Source: Paracoccus alcaliphilus (lineage in GTDB: Bacteria; Pseudomonadota; Alphaproteobacteria; Rhodobacterales; Rhodobacteraceae). From it: 64,000 nucleotides of DNA. Below, piece after piece: positions 37,647 to 47,362 of the stretch. The DNA lies in assembly GCF_028553725.1 (NCBI RefSeq), contig NZ_CP067124.1, positions 310,001 to 374,000 of the forward strand, written 5' to 3'. A model generated the notes under the pieces. It made no database searches, was not told the DNA's origin, and saw only the letters and a program-made list of their open reading frames with translations. Position 1 is the stretch's first letter, and each line of letters opens with the position of its first letter. A program made the translations under genes and the position numbers.

Positions 37647-39568
37647 CTGCCCCCCTCGAAGCGGCGCTTGGCCTCGGCCATGCGTTCCATGTTGCGCACG
37701 GCGTCCTCGATCGCGCTTTCATCCGCGCCCTCGGCATAGCGGAATTCGCTGTCGGCATAGCGGTTGATTTCCTGCACCACCATGGCCACCGTCACCGGCT
37801 TGCGCAAGGCCGCAATCATCTCGAGCTTGCGGGGATAGGGCTGGTGCATGAAGGGTTCGGGCCGGTCGAACCAGTCGTCGGGCATGTCGAAATCCATCGC
37901 CCGGGCCTTGACTGCATCGGTGATGTTCTTGACCGCGCGGCCCGTGAAACGCGGCTCGGCCTCGGCGATGGCGTGCAGATAGCTGCCCAGATCGGCCAGC
38001 GTGTCCAAAGCGCCGAACTGCCGGTTGACCTGATCGAAGACCCGCGCCAGCCCGGGCTCGGCCGGGCGGGAATGGCCTTCATAACTTTCGGCCACGGCGC
38101 GTTGCAGCGCCTGCGCCCGCATCAGGTCGTGCTCGCCCACCGGAATGTCGTGACGGCTGCCCAGCAACAGGGCAAGGATGTCGATATAGTCGGCCTGCGT
38201 CTTCGGCCCGTCGATCAGAAAGCGCGCGCCGGCACGCTGGCGCAGGGCGTCGTCGATATTCTCGGCATGGTTGGAAAACATCCCGAAGGCGCAATTGCCG
38301 CGCACCACGGTCGAGGCGCCCGCAAAGGCCTCCATCAGCACGGCGGTGATTTCCTGCTGCCCTGACGAGGACTGCCGGTCGCCGCGCCTGCCCGCGATCT
38401 GGTCGATATCGTCGATGGTGCCGAAGCCGATCACGGAAGGGTCGATCACCGCATTGATGAAGGCGCGGGCGTTCTGGCCGGACTTGCCCTGATAGCTGTC
38501 GATATTGTCCACCGACAGGTTGCGATAGCGGAAATCATAGCCCGCCACCTGACAGTAATCGTTCAGCATCCCGGCCATCATCTGGATCAGCGTGGTCTTG
38601 CCGGTGCCCGGGCGGCCATCGCCCAGAAAGGTAAAGATGAAGCCGCCCAGTTCCACGAAGGGGTTCATCTTGCGGTCGAAATCATAGGCGACCATCATCC
38701 GCGCCAGCCGCATGGCCTGATGCTTGGCGATGGCGTTGCCGACGACCTCTTCGGGTTTCTTGAAGCTCATCGACAGGGGCGTGCCGCGCGATTTCACCGC
38801 CGGGGCAAAGCCTGCGATGGGCAGATCGTCGCCATCCACCCGCCAGCTTGCGCCGGTAAAGGCGGCGATGCGGGGGGCGTTTTCGCCACGGACCGCAACC
38901 GCCGCCGACATCGCCTCGGCCCAGGCCAGCGCGGTGGCCAGCAGTGATTTGTCGTCACGGGCGTGGCGGGCAAGGTTCTGGTCCAGTTCCCACAGCGCGC
39001 CCTGAAGCGCCGCCAGCGGGTTGTCGGTCACGATCTCGTCGGCGCTGATGCCCTCGATCGTCTCGGACCCGGCATGTTCGGCCAGCAGAAAGGCGATGGC
39101 ATTGGCGCAGACCGACAGTGCCGCAAGCGATTCGACCGCCAGCAGTTCGGCAAATTCGCGGTGACGCTCGGCAGGCAGGCGGCTTTCCAGATTGATGCGC
39201 TTCAGCTCCACCGCGCCGGACCGGGCCGCGACCTCATCGGCGACGGCCAGCGCGATGGCGGTGGCGCGGCGCAGCACGCGGGCCATGGTCGCGGCGGCAG
39301 GGGTCAGCAATTCGTCGCCGCCCGCATTCTCGATCCGCTCCAGCAGATGCACACCATCGGCCCGCGCCACCGGCCGCGCCGCCAGCCCCGGCGTCGTCGG
39401 CCGAAACCGCGAGGTGGACGGAACCCCGGGCGAGCGTTCGGCCACCTGCGGCTTTGCCTGCTGGCCAAAGCGCGGCGCGTGGTCGAACGCCGTCAGCAGC
39501 GACAGCGCCTGCGGGTAATAGGCGCGTATCCGGTCCTCGGGCAGTTCCATTTCGTTGCGGGCGTTCAT
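37643..39568 (-). CDS. AAA-family ATPase, operon core
   Basis: 641 residues. A long helical N-terminal region (1-300) precedes an AAA domain with Walker A GDGRPGTGKTT (316-326), Walker B VIGFGTIDDID (379-389), and a sensor-like stretch GMFSNHAENIDDALRQRAGA. This last part, with DALRQR as a likely arginine finger, resembles MoxR/ClpX-like AAA+ machines. The ATG at 39568 has AGAGG nearby. Flanked by uncharacterised coiled-coil and membrane proteins; it may remodel a membrane-associated complex. No substrate can be inferred. Confidence 0.85.
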   Translation of the reverse strand: MNARNEMELPEDRIRAYYPQALSLLTAFDHAPRFGQQAKPQVAERSPGVPSTSRFRPTTPGLAARPVARADGVHLLERIENAGGDELLTPAAATMARVLRRATAIALAVADEVAARSGAVELKRINLESRLPAERHREFAELLAVESLAALSVCANAIAFLLAEHAGSETIEGISADEIVTDNPLAALQGALWELDQNLARHARDDKSLLATALAWAEAMSAAVAVRGENAPRIAAFTGASWRVDGDDLPIAGFAPAVKSRGTPLSMSFKKPEEVVGNAIAKHQAMRLARMMVAYDFDRKMNPFVELGGFIFTFLGDGRPGTGKTTLIQMMAGMLNDYCQVAGYDFRYRNLSVDNIDSYQGKSGQNARAFINAVIDPSVIGFGTIDDIDQIAGRRGDRQSSSGQQEITAVLMEAFAGASTVVRGNCAFGMFSNHAENIDDALRQRAGARFLIDGPKTQADYIDILALLLGSRHDIPVGEHDLMRAQALQRAVAESYEGHSRPAEPGLARVFDQVNRQFGALDTLADLGSYLHAIAEAEPRFTGRAVKNITDAVKARAMDFDMPDDWFDRPEPFMHQPYPRKLEMIAALRKPVTVAMVVQEINRYADSEFRYAEGADESAIEDAVRNMERMAEAKRRFEGGR

Positions 39569-39602
39569 CAAAACCTCTGCCTGTCAAATACCGTCATCAA
39601 AT

Positions 39603-40736
39603 CTATCTGTAGGATCGCATCTGCCCATCGGGGCCGGGCACATATTTGCGAATATCGCGCAGACCCTGCGGCGACAGCGCGACCAGCGCCTGATAGGGCC
39701 GTTGCGGCAGCACCAGAACCCGCGTGACCGAACTGGCGCCCTGCCCTGCCCCGCCCTGATTCAGCGGGTCCAGCCGGAAGATCTGCCGCTCGGTCACGCC
39801 GAACAAGCCGCTGCTTTCAAGGGTGGCGCGTTCGGATTGCAGATCCTCGATGGTCATCGCCATGGTCCAGTCCTCGCCCGCGGGGGCGGCGGCATTTTCC
39901 AGCACCTGCCGGATCGGGCCTTCCTGCATGGTGAAGCCCTGCGAATAGATCGGCCCCAGCACGATCCGGCGCAACCGGCGCGGATGCAGCCGGTCGAAAT
40001 CGCGGTCAAAGCCCTGCGCGATGGTCACAAGCTGCAACGAGGTCACGGATTGCGCCAGCAGATGCGCGCGGACCTCGGGCCAGCGGCGGGCATCGTCGGT
40101 CAGCGGGCGGCGGCCGCTGTCATCGACATCCATCAGATACAGCACCGGCACGTTCAGCTGGCTGTCATAGACCGCCCAATGCAGCAGCCAGCGCCGCCTT
40201 TGCCTTTCGCTGCCCGACAGCCAGTATCCCTGCGGATGCATCTGCGGCCAGAACAGCCCGCCCTGTTGCAGCATCTCATAGTAAAGCCGCTGCGACATCG
40301 CATATTGCAGCCGCGTCGGAATGGTCAGGTCGCCGACGATCTGGCGGATCATGTCGTCCCTGATCGACCTGGCCGAGGGGCTGCGCGCCAGTTCCTCGGC
40401 CGCCTGCGCGGCATCGGCGGCGGTCTGGGCGATCTCGGACCAGACCGGCAGGCCGGATTCGTGAATGTCGATGGTGACATGGCGGCGCAAGGGGCCCTCG
40501 ATCCGCCCGGCGATCAGATATTTCATCGCCAGCGCGTCCAGCGTGACCTTCAGCGCGTCCAGATAGCCGCCGATGATCTCGGTCTCGATGCGGCTGAACA
40601 GCCCGTCGCGCACCATCCCGGCCAGCGCGGCAGGCAACAGATCCGCCACCCGGCGCGTCTGCGCGAAAAAGGCCCGCGCCGTCGCCTCGTCCTCCAGCGC
40701 GCGGTGATCGGCATCAAGCGTTCCGGTCCGGCTCAC
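39603..40736 (-). CDS. Conserved-operon protein, unknown
   Basis: 377 residues, GTG start 6 bp after the coiled-coil gene ends. Helical N-terminal half (ALEDEATARAFFAQTRRVAD), then mixed alpha/beta with VLYLMDVDDSGRRPL and VTRVLVLPQRPYQALVAL. No signal peptide, membrane segment or known motif. Always read in the same direction as its neighbours. It probably forms a complex with the AAA ATPase; this is inference from the operon. Confidence 0.7.
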   Translation of the reverse strand: MSRTGTLDADHRALEDEATARAFFAQTRRVADLLPAALAGMVRDGLFSRIETEIIGGYLDALKVTLDALAMKYLIAGRIEGPLRRHVTIDIHESGLPVWSEIAQTAADAAQAAEELARSPSARSIRDDMIRQIVGDLTIPTRLQYAMSQRLYYEMLQQGGLFWPQMHPQGYWLSGSERQRRRWLLHWAVYDSQLNVPVLYLMDVDDSGRRPLTDDARRWPEVRAHLLAQSVTSLQLVTIAQGFDRDFDRLHPRRLRRIVLGPIYSQGFTMQEGPIRQVLENAAAPAGEDWTMAMTIEDLQSERATLESSGLFGVTERQIFRLDPLNQGGAGQGASSVTRVLVLPQRPYQALVALSPQGLRDIRKYVPGPDGQMRSYR

Positions 40737-40742
40737 GGGCGC

Positions 40743-41816
40743 TTATCCACCATAAAGGTTGCTGTCATGCTTCTTGACGATTTCGGCAAAGCGGCGGGCA
40801 AAGCGTTCGTCGGCGCGGGCCTTTTCCTCCAGCACCTTGCGGGCAAAGACCATGTGATCGCCATGTGCCTCCAGCATGTCGGCCATCCGGTCGTTGGTGG
40901 CGGTGCCGATGGCGGCCATCGCGGCCTGCGCTTCCTGATCCGTCTTGACGCCGATCTCGTTGATGCGGTGGGCCACGTCCTGCTGCTGCGCGGTCTTCAG
41001 CGATTTGGTCAGCGCGTCATACAGCACCACGCGCTGCCTTGTGTCGGTTTGCAGCTTGTTGATCAGCACCATCTGCGTCGCGGCCTGATTCTGCAGGCTG
41101 TCCACCCAGGTCTTGCCCGCCTCGATATAGCGTTCCAGCGTCTGCGAGCGGGCCAGCGCGACCTGTTCCTGCTGCACCAGTTCGTTGTGATCCTTGTTGG
41201 CCAGCGCCAGATCGCTTTCCAGCTGCGTGCGGGTGCTGGGATCGGTGGTGGTGGCGATGCGGTTTTCCAACTCGATCAGCTTCGGGTCCATCGCGGTGAT
41301 CGTCTGGCGCAGGTTTTCCAGCGTCGAGACGGCCTCTTCGCGTTCCGACAGGGTGCTGACCAGATTGGCCTCGACCTTCGTCTTCTGGTCGTTCAGCAGG
41401 TCCAGCTGACCTTGCAGCAGCCGGGTGATGCTGTCCGATTTGGCGATGAGGTCCTGCAACTTGTCGTCGATGCTGGCGGCCCGCAGGCGTTCCTGCCGCA
41501 TCGCCTCGGATTTGCCGCTGGCAAAGATGCCGACGAATTTCTCCCACCCGGTCTTGTTGCGCAGATCGTCGAAATCGCGCGAAAAACCGGCGGTCACATC
41601 GTCCAGCCCCATGATGAGTTCGGCGATATTGGCGTTCATCGCCTCGGTATGGGCGTGAACATCGGCCAGCGTGGCATTGGCAACATCCAGCGGCAATTCC
41701 GCCACATCCGCCCGCGCGGTCGCCCGGTCCAGCGCAGAGGTCATCTCGGATATCTTGTCCTGCGCCAGATGCACCTGTTTCTGGCTGTCGGTAATCTGTT
41801 GTTCCAGCGATGCCAT
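40743..41816 (-). CDS. Coiled-coil protein, first gene of the AAA operon
   Basis: 357 residues, almost entirely helical with long heptad runs (residues 1-60, 120-260, 290-345). Pattern and length recall TelA-type toxic-anion-resistance proteins but without a decisive motif. The segment TGWEKFVGIFASGKSEAMRQ is more basic and may be a membrane- or partner-binding site. GGAGG ribosome-binding site 7 bases upstream. No gene lies upstream on this strand for 112 bp, so the operon promoter is likely at 41817-41928. Confidence 0.75.
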   Translation of the reverse strand: MASLEQQITDSQKQVHLAQDKISEMTSALDRATARADVAELPLDVANATLADVHAHTEAMNANIAELIMGLDDVTAGFSRDFDDLRNKTGWEKFVGIFASGKSEAMRQERLRAASIDDKLQDLIAKSDSITRLLQGQLDLLNDQKTKVEANLVSTLSEREEAVSTLENLRQTITAMDPKLIELENRIATTTDPSTRTQLESDLALANKDHNELVQQEQVALARSQTLERYIEAGKTWVDSLQNQAATQMVLINKLQTDTRQRVVLYDALTKSLKTAQQQDVAHRINEIGVKTDQEAQAAMAAIGTATNDRMADMLEAHGDHMVFARKVLEEKARADERFARRFAEIVKKHDSNLYGG

Positions 41817-41928
41817 TGGCCGCCTCCCGATGAATACCGGTCAAATGTGCGGCGCATGAACGACTGGCGCAAGGGGCGCGCGTCGATTGCAACAGGTTTG
41901 CGCAGGGAAACGCCCGGCCCCCCATCCC

Positions 41929-44286
41929 CTAGAACGGCACGTCACCCGCATCCGCCGGCTGGACATAACCCGCCTTGATGGTCTTGAAGCCTGTTTCGAA
42001 CTGCACGGTCAGCGTATCCTCGGCGATGCCCATGACCTGACCTTCGCCGAATTTCGCATGAACCACGCGGTCTCCGACGCTGAACCCGATGGCGTCGATG
42101 GTGACCGGCGCGCGATGCACCGGCCCCTTACGCTCGGCCGCGCGCGCCTGCATCCGCTTCCAGCCGGGCGAGTTATAGACATCCGCCCGCGCCGCGCGTT
42201 CATACATCGCATCGCCCGGATTGGCCCCGGCAAAGGCCATCGCCGCGCCATAGCCGCCGCCGTAAAGGCCCGGCGGCGTCAGCACCTCGACATGTTCGGA
42301 CGGCAATTCGTCGATGAAACGCGAGGGCATCGAGCTTTGCCATTGCCCGTAAAGCCGCCGGTTGCCGGCAAAGCTGATCGTCGCCAGACGTTCCGCACGG
42401 GTGATGCCGACATAGGCCAGACGGCGTTCCTCCTCGACGCCCTTCAGGCCCTGATCGTCCATGGCGCGCTGGTTGGGGAACAGCCCGTCCTCCCACCCCG
42501 GCAGAAAGACGACCGGAAATTCCAGCCCCTTGGCGGCGTGCAGCGTCATGATGCTGACCTGTTCGACCGTCTCGCCATCGTCGCGGTCCATGACCAGCGC
42601 GACATGTTCAAGAAAGCCTTGCAGGTTCTCGAATTCCTCCAGCGCCTTGACCAGTTCCTTGAGGTTGTCCAGACGGCCCGGCGCATCGGGCGACTTGTCG
42701 TTCTGCCACATGGCGGTATAGCCGGATTCGTCCAGTATCCGCTCGGCCAGTTCGACATGGCTGGCGGTGCTGTCGATCGCATCCGCATGCCAGCGCCCGA
42801 TCGCATTCACGAACAGCCGCAGATTGGCCAGCCCCTTGCCGCCCAGATGGCCGTCCTGCACCACGATCCGCGCGCCTTCCAGCAGCGGCACCCCGTTCTG
42901 GCGCGCCACGCCCTGGATGGTTTGCAGGGCCTTGTCGCCAAGGCCGCGTTTCGGGGTGTTCACGATCCGCTCGAACGCCAGATCGTCCGAGGGGCTGACC
43001 ACCAGCCGGAAATAGGCCATCGCATCGCGGATCTCGGCCCGTTCATAAAAGCGCGGCCCGCCGATCACCCGATAAGGCAGACCGATGGTCATGAAGCGAT
43101 CCTCGAAGGCGCGCATCTGGTGGGACGCGCGCACAAGGATCGCCATCTGGTCCAGACTGACCTGACCCAGCGCGGCACGGTGGCCGCCCTGAAACGCCTC
43201 GATCTCTTCGCCGATCCAGCGGGCCTCGGCCTCGCTGTCCCAGTGCCCGATCAGGCGCACCTTCTCTCCCGGTTCGGCATCGGTCCACAGCGTCTTGCCC
43301 AGCCGCCCCTGATTGGCCGAGATCAGCCCCGAAGCCGCCGCCAGAATCTGCGGCGTGGACCGATAGTTCTGTTCCAGCCGGATCACCTGAGCGCCGGGAA
43401 AATCCTTTCCGAACCGCAGGATATTGCCCACCTCGGCGCCGCGCCAGCCATAGATCGACTGGTCGTCGTCCCCCACGCAGCAGATATTGCGATGCCCCTG
43501 CGCCAGCAGCCGCAGCCACATATACTGCGCGATATTGGTATCCTGATATTCGTCCACCAGGATATAGCGGAACCGTTCCTGCCAGCCGCGCAGCACACCG
43601 GGATGCGCCTGAAACAGCGTCACGCAATGCATCAGGAGATCGCCGAAATCGACCGCGTTCAGCGTCAGCAGCCGTTCCTGATAGGCCGCGTAAAGCCGCC
43701 CGCCCCAACCGTCGAACGCCCCGGCCTCGCCCTTGGGCAGATTGGCCGGCGTCAGGCAGCGGTTCTTCCAGCCGTCGATCAGATGTGCCAGCTGCCGCGC
43801 GGGCCAGCGTTTCTCGTCCAGATTTTCGGCCTGGATCAACTGCTTCATCAGCCGGATCTGGTCGTCGGTATCCAGAATCGTAAAGCCGGGCTTCAGGTGC
43901 AACTGGCCGTTGCCGATCAGTTCTGCATGGCGGCGCAGGATCTTGACGCTGATGCTGTGGAAGGTACCCAGCCACGGCATCCCCTCGACCGCCTCGCCCA
44001 GCAGACGGCCGATGCGGTCCTTCATCTCTCTCGCGGCCTTGTTGGTGAATGTCACGGACAGGATCTGTCCCGGCCGCGCCCGTCCCAGCATCAGCAGATG
44101 CGCGATGCGCGTGGTCAGCGCCCGCGTCTTGCCGGTGCCCGCGCCCGCCAGCATCAGGACCGGGCCATCCAGAACCTCGACCGCGGCGCGTTGCGCCGGG
44201 TTCAGCCCGTCCAGATAGGGTGCGGGCCGCGCGGCCATCGCCCGTTGCGACAGCGGCACGCCATCGAATTCGTCGGAATCGTCCAT
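41929..44286 (-). CDS. UvrD/PcrA-type superfamily 1 DNA helicase
   Basis: About 785 residues. Motif I AGAGTGKTRAL, motif II ILVDEYQDTN, motif III GDDDQSIYGWRGA, motif IV EQNYRST, motif V/VI HAAKGLEFPVVFLPGWEDGLFP and YVGITRA. C-terminal PcrA/UvrD tail with VHAKFGEGQVMGI. 3'-5' helicase used in repair and in clearing replication blocks. The start is uncertain: ATGs at 44286, 44295 and 44325 are in frame. Confidence 0.95.
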   Translation of the reverse strand: MDDSDEFDGVPLSQRAMAARPAPYLDGLNPAQRAAVEVLDGPVLMLAGAGTGKTRALTTRIAHLLMLGRARPGQILSVTFTNKAAREMKDRIGRLLGEAVEGMPWLGTFHSISVKILRRHAELIGNGQLHLKPGFTILDTDDQIRLMKQLIQAENLDEKRWPARQLAHLIDGWKNRCLTPANLPKGEAGAFDGWGGRLYAAYQERLLTLNAVDFGDLLMHCVTLFQAHPGVLRGWQERFRYILVDEYQDTNIAQYMWLRLLAQGHRNICCVGDDDQSIYGWRGAEVGNILRFGKDFPGAQVIRLEQNYRSTPQILAAASGLISANQGRLGKTLWTDAEPGEKVRLIGHWDSEAEARWIGEEIEAFQGGHRAALGQVSLDQMAILVRASHQMRAFEDRFMTIGLPYRVIGGPRFYERAEIRDAMAYFRLVVSPSDDLAFERIVNTPKRGLGDKALQTIQGVARQNGVPLLEGARIVVQDGHLGGKGLANLRLFVNAIGRWHADAIDSTASHVELAERILDESGYTAMWQNDKSPDAPGRLDNLKELVKALEEFENLQGFLEHVALVMDRDDGETVEQVSIMTLHAAKGLEFPVVFLPGWEDGLFPNQRAMDDQGLKGVEEERRLAYVGITRAERLATISFAGNRRLYGQWQSSMPSRFIDELPSEHVEVLTPPGLYGGGYGAAMAFAGANPGDAMYERAARADVYNSPGWKRMQARAAERKGPVHRAPVTIDAIGFSVGDRVVHAKFGEGQVMGIAEDTLTVQFETGFKTIKAGYVQPADAGDVPF

Positions 44287-44462
44287 CAGCTCCATCCCGT
44301 CAACATAGGCGCAATGACAGGTCAAGGAAAGCCCGTGTTCGCCCTATGTTCTACACACATCCGCCGATCCGGGCGGTTTGACGGAACCCGCATAGCGTTT
44401 CAAACGTCATCTTTCCATCACCGGCCAGCCTTGGCCGACCCAGAAAACGGGAGAATAACAAG

Positions 44463-44630
44463 ATGAAACGGTTTTCGATCATCGCGGCGGGCGGGTTGCT
44501 GCTGGCCCTTGCCGCCTGCGGCAGCAATCCCACCGAACGCGCCGCAACCGGCGGAATCGGCGGCGCCGTGATCGCGGGTCCGGCTGGTGCGGTCGTCGGC
44601 GGAACGGTCGGCGCGGCCACGGCGGATTAA
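44463..44630 (+). CDS. Small glycine-zipper lipoprotein
   Basis: 55 residues. Lipoprotein signal MKRFSIIAAGGLLLALAAC (lipobox LAAC), then a Gly/Ala-rich zipper (GGIGGAVIAGPAGAVVGGTV). Preceded by GGGAGA 10 bases before the ATG. Typical of the small outer-membrane, 17-kDa-antigen-like or entericidin-like lipoproteins of Rhodobacterales; the precise role is unknown. It is divergent from the helicase gene and converges on mtaB. Confidence 0.82.
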   Translation: MKRFSIIAAGGLLLALAACGSNPTERAATGGIGGAVIAGPAGAVVGGTVGAATAD

Positions 44631-44635
44631 GCCGC

Positions 44636-45889
44636 TCACGCCACCAGCCGCGCGCCATCATGGCCGCTGATGCGCAGTTCCATCAGCGCGCCTTCCGGCT
44701 GGTCCGAAGCAAACGCCACCTCGGTGAATTGCTCGGTCCGGCCAAGCCGCGGCCCCTCGGTCAGCACCTTGTGGCTGCGCCCGACCTGAGCCTGAAGGTG
44801 ATGGTGCAGCGCCGCCTCGCCCGCCGCGCGCAGACGGGCGGCACGTTCGCGGATCACCGGGCCGCGCAGCGCGGGCATCCGGGCGGCAGGCGTGCCCTTG
44901 CGGGCGCTGAACGGAAAGACATGCAGGAAGGTCAGCCCGCAATCGCCGATCAGCCGGACCGAGTTTTCGAACATCGCCTCGGTCTCGGTCGGGAAACCGG
45001 CGATGATGTCGGCCCCGAACACGATATCGGGGCGCATCCGCCGGGCGTCCTCGCAGAACCGGATGGCGTCGTCGCGCAGGTGGCGGCGCTTCATCCGCTT
45101 CAGGATCATGTCGTCGCCCGCCTGAAGCGACAGATGCAGATGCGGCATCAGCCGGGGTTCCGTCGCGATGGCCAGCATCAGGTTCTCATCCGCCTCGATC
45201 GAATCGATGGAACTGATCCGCAGCCGGGGCAGATCCGGCACCAGCCGCAGGATCCGCATCACCAGATCGCCCAGACGCGGCTGACCCGGCAGATCCGCGC
45301 CCCATGAGGTCAGATCGACCCCGGTCAGCACCACCTCGTTAAAGCCGCGATCGCGCAGCCGCTTGATCTGTTCGACCACGACCCCCGCCGGGACGGAACG
45401 GGAATTGCCGCGCCCGTAAGGGATGATGCAGAACGTACAGCGATGATCGCAGCCGTTCTGCACCTGAACATAGGCGCGATGCCGCCCGAACCCGTCGATC
45501 AGATGCCCCGCCGTTTCACGCACGGACATGATGTCATCCACGCGGATCTTCTCGGTCTCGCCGATCAGATCGGGCGTGCGCAGGCTGGCCCATGTCTCGG
45601 GCTGCATCTTTTCGTGATTGCCGATGACGCGGGTCACCTCGGGCATGGCGGCGAAGGTCTCGGGCTCGGTCTGCGCCGCGCAGCCGGTGACGATGACCGG
45701 AGCCCCCGGATTTTCCCGCGCCAGCCGCCGGATTTCCTGCCGGGCCTTGCGCACCGCCTCGGCGGTGACCGCGCAGGTATTGACCACCACCGCGCCGTTC
45801 AGGCCCGCAGCTTCGGCCATTTCCCGCATGGCTTCGGTCTCATAGGCGTTCAGCCTGCAACCCAGCGTGGAAAAGACAGGCGCGCTCAT
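44636..45889 (-). CDS. mtaB: tRNA t6A37 methylthiotransferase MtaB
   Basis: 417 residues. N-terminal UPF0004 domain with three Cys (GCRLNAYE, NTCAVT, VTGCAAQ), radical-SAM motif CDHRCTFCIIPYGRG, HLHLSLQAGDD, and a C-terminal TRAM-like part (about 350-415). Methylthiolates N6-threonylcarbamoyladenosine at position 37 of ANN-decoding tRNAs, which include the tRNA-Lys(TTT) encoded just upstream. The ATG overlaps the dapF stop (ATGA). Confidence 0.93.
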   Translation of the reverse strand: MSAPVFSTLGCRLNAYETEAMREMAEAAGLNGAVVVNTCAVTAEAVRKARQEIRRLARENPGAPVIVTGCAAQTEPETFAAMPEVTRVIGNHEKMQPETWASLRTPDLIGETEKIRVDDIMSVRETAGHLIDGFGRHRAYVQVQNGCDHRCTFCIIPYGRGNSRSVPAGVVVEQIKRLRDRGFNEVVLTGVDLTSWGADLPGQPRLGDLVMRILRLVPDLPRLRISSIDSIEADENLMLAIATEPRLMPHLHLSLQAGDDMILKRMKRRHLRDDAIRFCEDARRMRPDIVFGADIIAGFPTETEAMFENSVRLIGDCGLTFLHVFPFSARKGTPAARMPALRGPVIRERAARLRAAGEAALHHHLQAQVGRSHKVLTEGPRLGRTEQFTEVAFASDQPEGALMELRISGHDGARLVA

Positions 45890-46725
45890 CCGTTCAGCCA
45901 TTCGCTGGTGAAAACCCCGGTAAAGACATGCGCGGTCGGCCCCTCCATCCAGACGCCGTCCTCGCGCCAGTCGATATGCAGCACGCCGCCCGGCACGTTG
46001 ACCTTGACCCGCCGTCCCGTCAGCCCCCGCCGCGCCGCCGCCACCGCCGCCGCGCAAGAGCACGACCCCGAGGCCAGCGTCGGCCCCGTGCCGCGTTCCC
46101 AGATGCGCAGGTTGATTTCGCTGTCGGACAGGACCTGCACCACCTCGACATTGGTGCGCTGGGGATAAAGCGGGTGATGTTCATGCGCGGGGCCGAACGT
46201 CTCCAGTCCGACCGCCGCCGCATCCGGCACGAAAAAGGTCATATGCGGATTGCCCATGCCGGTCGCGACCGGATCGCCATCGACCGGCAGGTGCAGCGTA
46301 TCGACATCCCGGGCCAGCGGGATCGCCTGCCAGTCCAGAACCGGCGGCCCCATATTGACGCGGGTCAGCCCCTGCCCCGCATCCTCGGCCTGAAGGATGG
46401 CATGATCGGTGCGCAGCCGCAGGCGGGTCTGGCCGGTCCGGTCCATCTCCCGGCGTGCGATGCAGCGCGTCGCGTTCCCGCAAGCCGCGCTGCGCGACCC
46501 GTCGGCGTTCCAGAACACCAGCCGCAGATCGGCCTGCGCGTCGTCTTCGATAGTGGCCAGCTGGTCGAATCCGACCCCGCAATGACGGTCGGCGATACGC
46601 GCGATCAGCCCCGGCGCCAGAGGCCGCCCTCCGTCGCGCAGATCGATCACCACGAAATCATTGCCAAGCCCATGCATCTTCATGAAGCCCAGCCCCGCCG
46701 AGTCATTTTGTTCCATGCCCGCCAT
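45886..46725 (-). CDS. dapF: Diaminopimelate epimerase
   Basis: 279 residues, lysine and peptidoglycan precursor pathway. N-terminal FMKMHGLGNDFVVID, first catalytic Cys in ACGNATRC, second in the region GSCSCAAAV, which differs slightly from the common GTGACA pattern but keeps the Cys. The start at 46725 has CAGG upstream; 46716 is an alternative. First gene of a dapF-mtaB pair. Confidence 0.95.
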   Translation of the reverse strand: MAGMEQNDSAGLGFMKMHGLGNDFVVIDLRDGGRPLAPGLIARIADRHCGVGFDQLATIEDDAQADLRLVFWNADGSRSAACGNATRCIARREMDRTGQTRLRLRTDHAILQAEDAGQGLTRVNMGPPVLDWQAIPLARDVDTLHLPVDGDPVATGMGNPHMTFFVPDAAAVGLETFGPAHEHHPLYPQRTNVEVVQVLSDSEINLRIWERGTGPTLASGSCSCAAAVAAARRGLTGRRVKVNVPGGVLHIDWREDGVWMEGPTAHVFTGVFTSEWLNG

Positions 46726-46809
46726 ATATGCCTGTCCATAGATTTCCGCCAGTGGCCTTCATTTTTCGTCTTGACGCGCCCGGCCCACCCCCCTAGGTAG
46801 CCCCTCGTT

Positions 46810-46885
46810 GGGCCCGTAGCTCAGTTGGTAGAGCAACTGACTTTTAATCAGTGGGTCACAGGTTCGAATCCTGTCGGGCTCACCA
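46810..46885 (+). tRNA. tRNA-Lys(TTT)
   Basis: 76 nt including an encoded CCA. Acceptor stem GGGCCCG pairs with CGGGCTC (one G-U pair), D-arm AGCTCAGTTGGTAGAGC, anticodon loop CTTTTAA with anticodon TTT, T-arm ACAGGTTCGAATCCTGT. It is followed by a terminator and a prophage relic, so its 3' end is a likely attachment site. Confidence 0.98.
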
Positions 46886-46894
46886 AGAAAAACA

Positions 46895-46926
46895 AGGGCT
46901 TAGCTAGAAATAGCTGAGCCCTTTTT
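46895..46926 (+). terminator. Rho-independent terminator after tRNA-Lys
   Basis: AGGGCTTAGCTA (46895-46906) pairs with TAGCTGAGCCCT (46911-46922) around a GAAA tetraloop, with one G-U pair, followed by T5. Confidence 0.92.
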
Positions 46927-46930
46927 CGTT

Positions 46931-46952
46931 GCGGGGGCACAATGGGGGCACA
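46931..46952. repeat. GGGGGCACA direct repeats, att-like
   Basis: Two copies of GGGGGCACA at 46933-46941 and 46944-46952, two bases apart, just after the tRNA terminator. Tandem repeats of this type often lie beside tRNA-integrated elements as integrase arm sites. No integrase is visible in the window. The call as an attachment region is inference. Confidence 0.45.
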
Positions 46953-47032
46953 TTCGTTGACCCTATAGAGAAAGCCCCCGACACCATTGCCGGGGGCCCT
47001 TCACGCGCGCCACCACTCAAAGGCGGCGTGAG

Positions 47033-47359
47033 TTAACCGATAAGTCGCACCTTGACCGTTGCCGCGCCACTGGCGGCGGCTTCAACGGCGGTGCCGAGTC
47101 GCGTGTTGCCTGCTGCGGTCGTCGTCGCAAGCGAGTCGTCGGCATCCCAGTAGATCGGGGCCCCAACGGTGACAGCATCGGCCGCAACCTTCGGCAGTTC
47201 CCAGACGCCAACCGTGGTAACGTCGCAGGGTTCGCCTGCACCGGCGTCGCCTTGAGCAATGCCGACGATCTCGCCGGCGATGACAACATCACCTGACAGG
47301 ACGCCAGCAGGGGCGGGAATGGTCAGGGTGTTGCCGGGTTGAATGAAGTTCTTTGCCAT
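47033..47359 (-). CDS. DUF2190 phage head protein
   Basis: 108 residues, MAKNFIQPGNTLTIPAPAGV start, all-beta, matching DUF2190 proteins found next to capsid genes of Mu-like and lambda-like phages. It is the last gene of the remnant head cluster, 3 bp after the gpW-like gene. Intact length. Confidence 0.85.
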   Translation of the reverse strand: MAKNFIQPGNTLTIPAPAGVLSGDVVIAGEIVGIAQGDAGAGEPCDVTTVGVWELPKVAADAVTVGAPIYWDADDSLATTTAAGNTRLGTAVEAAASGAATVKVRLIG

Positions 47360-47362
47360 GGG

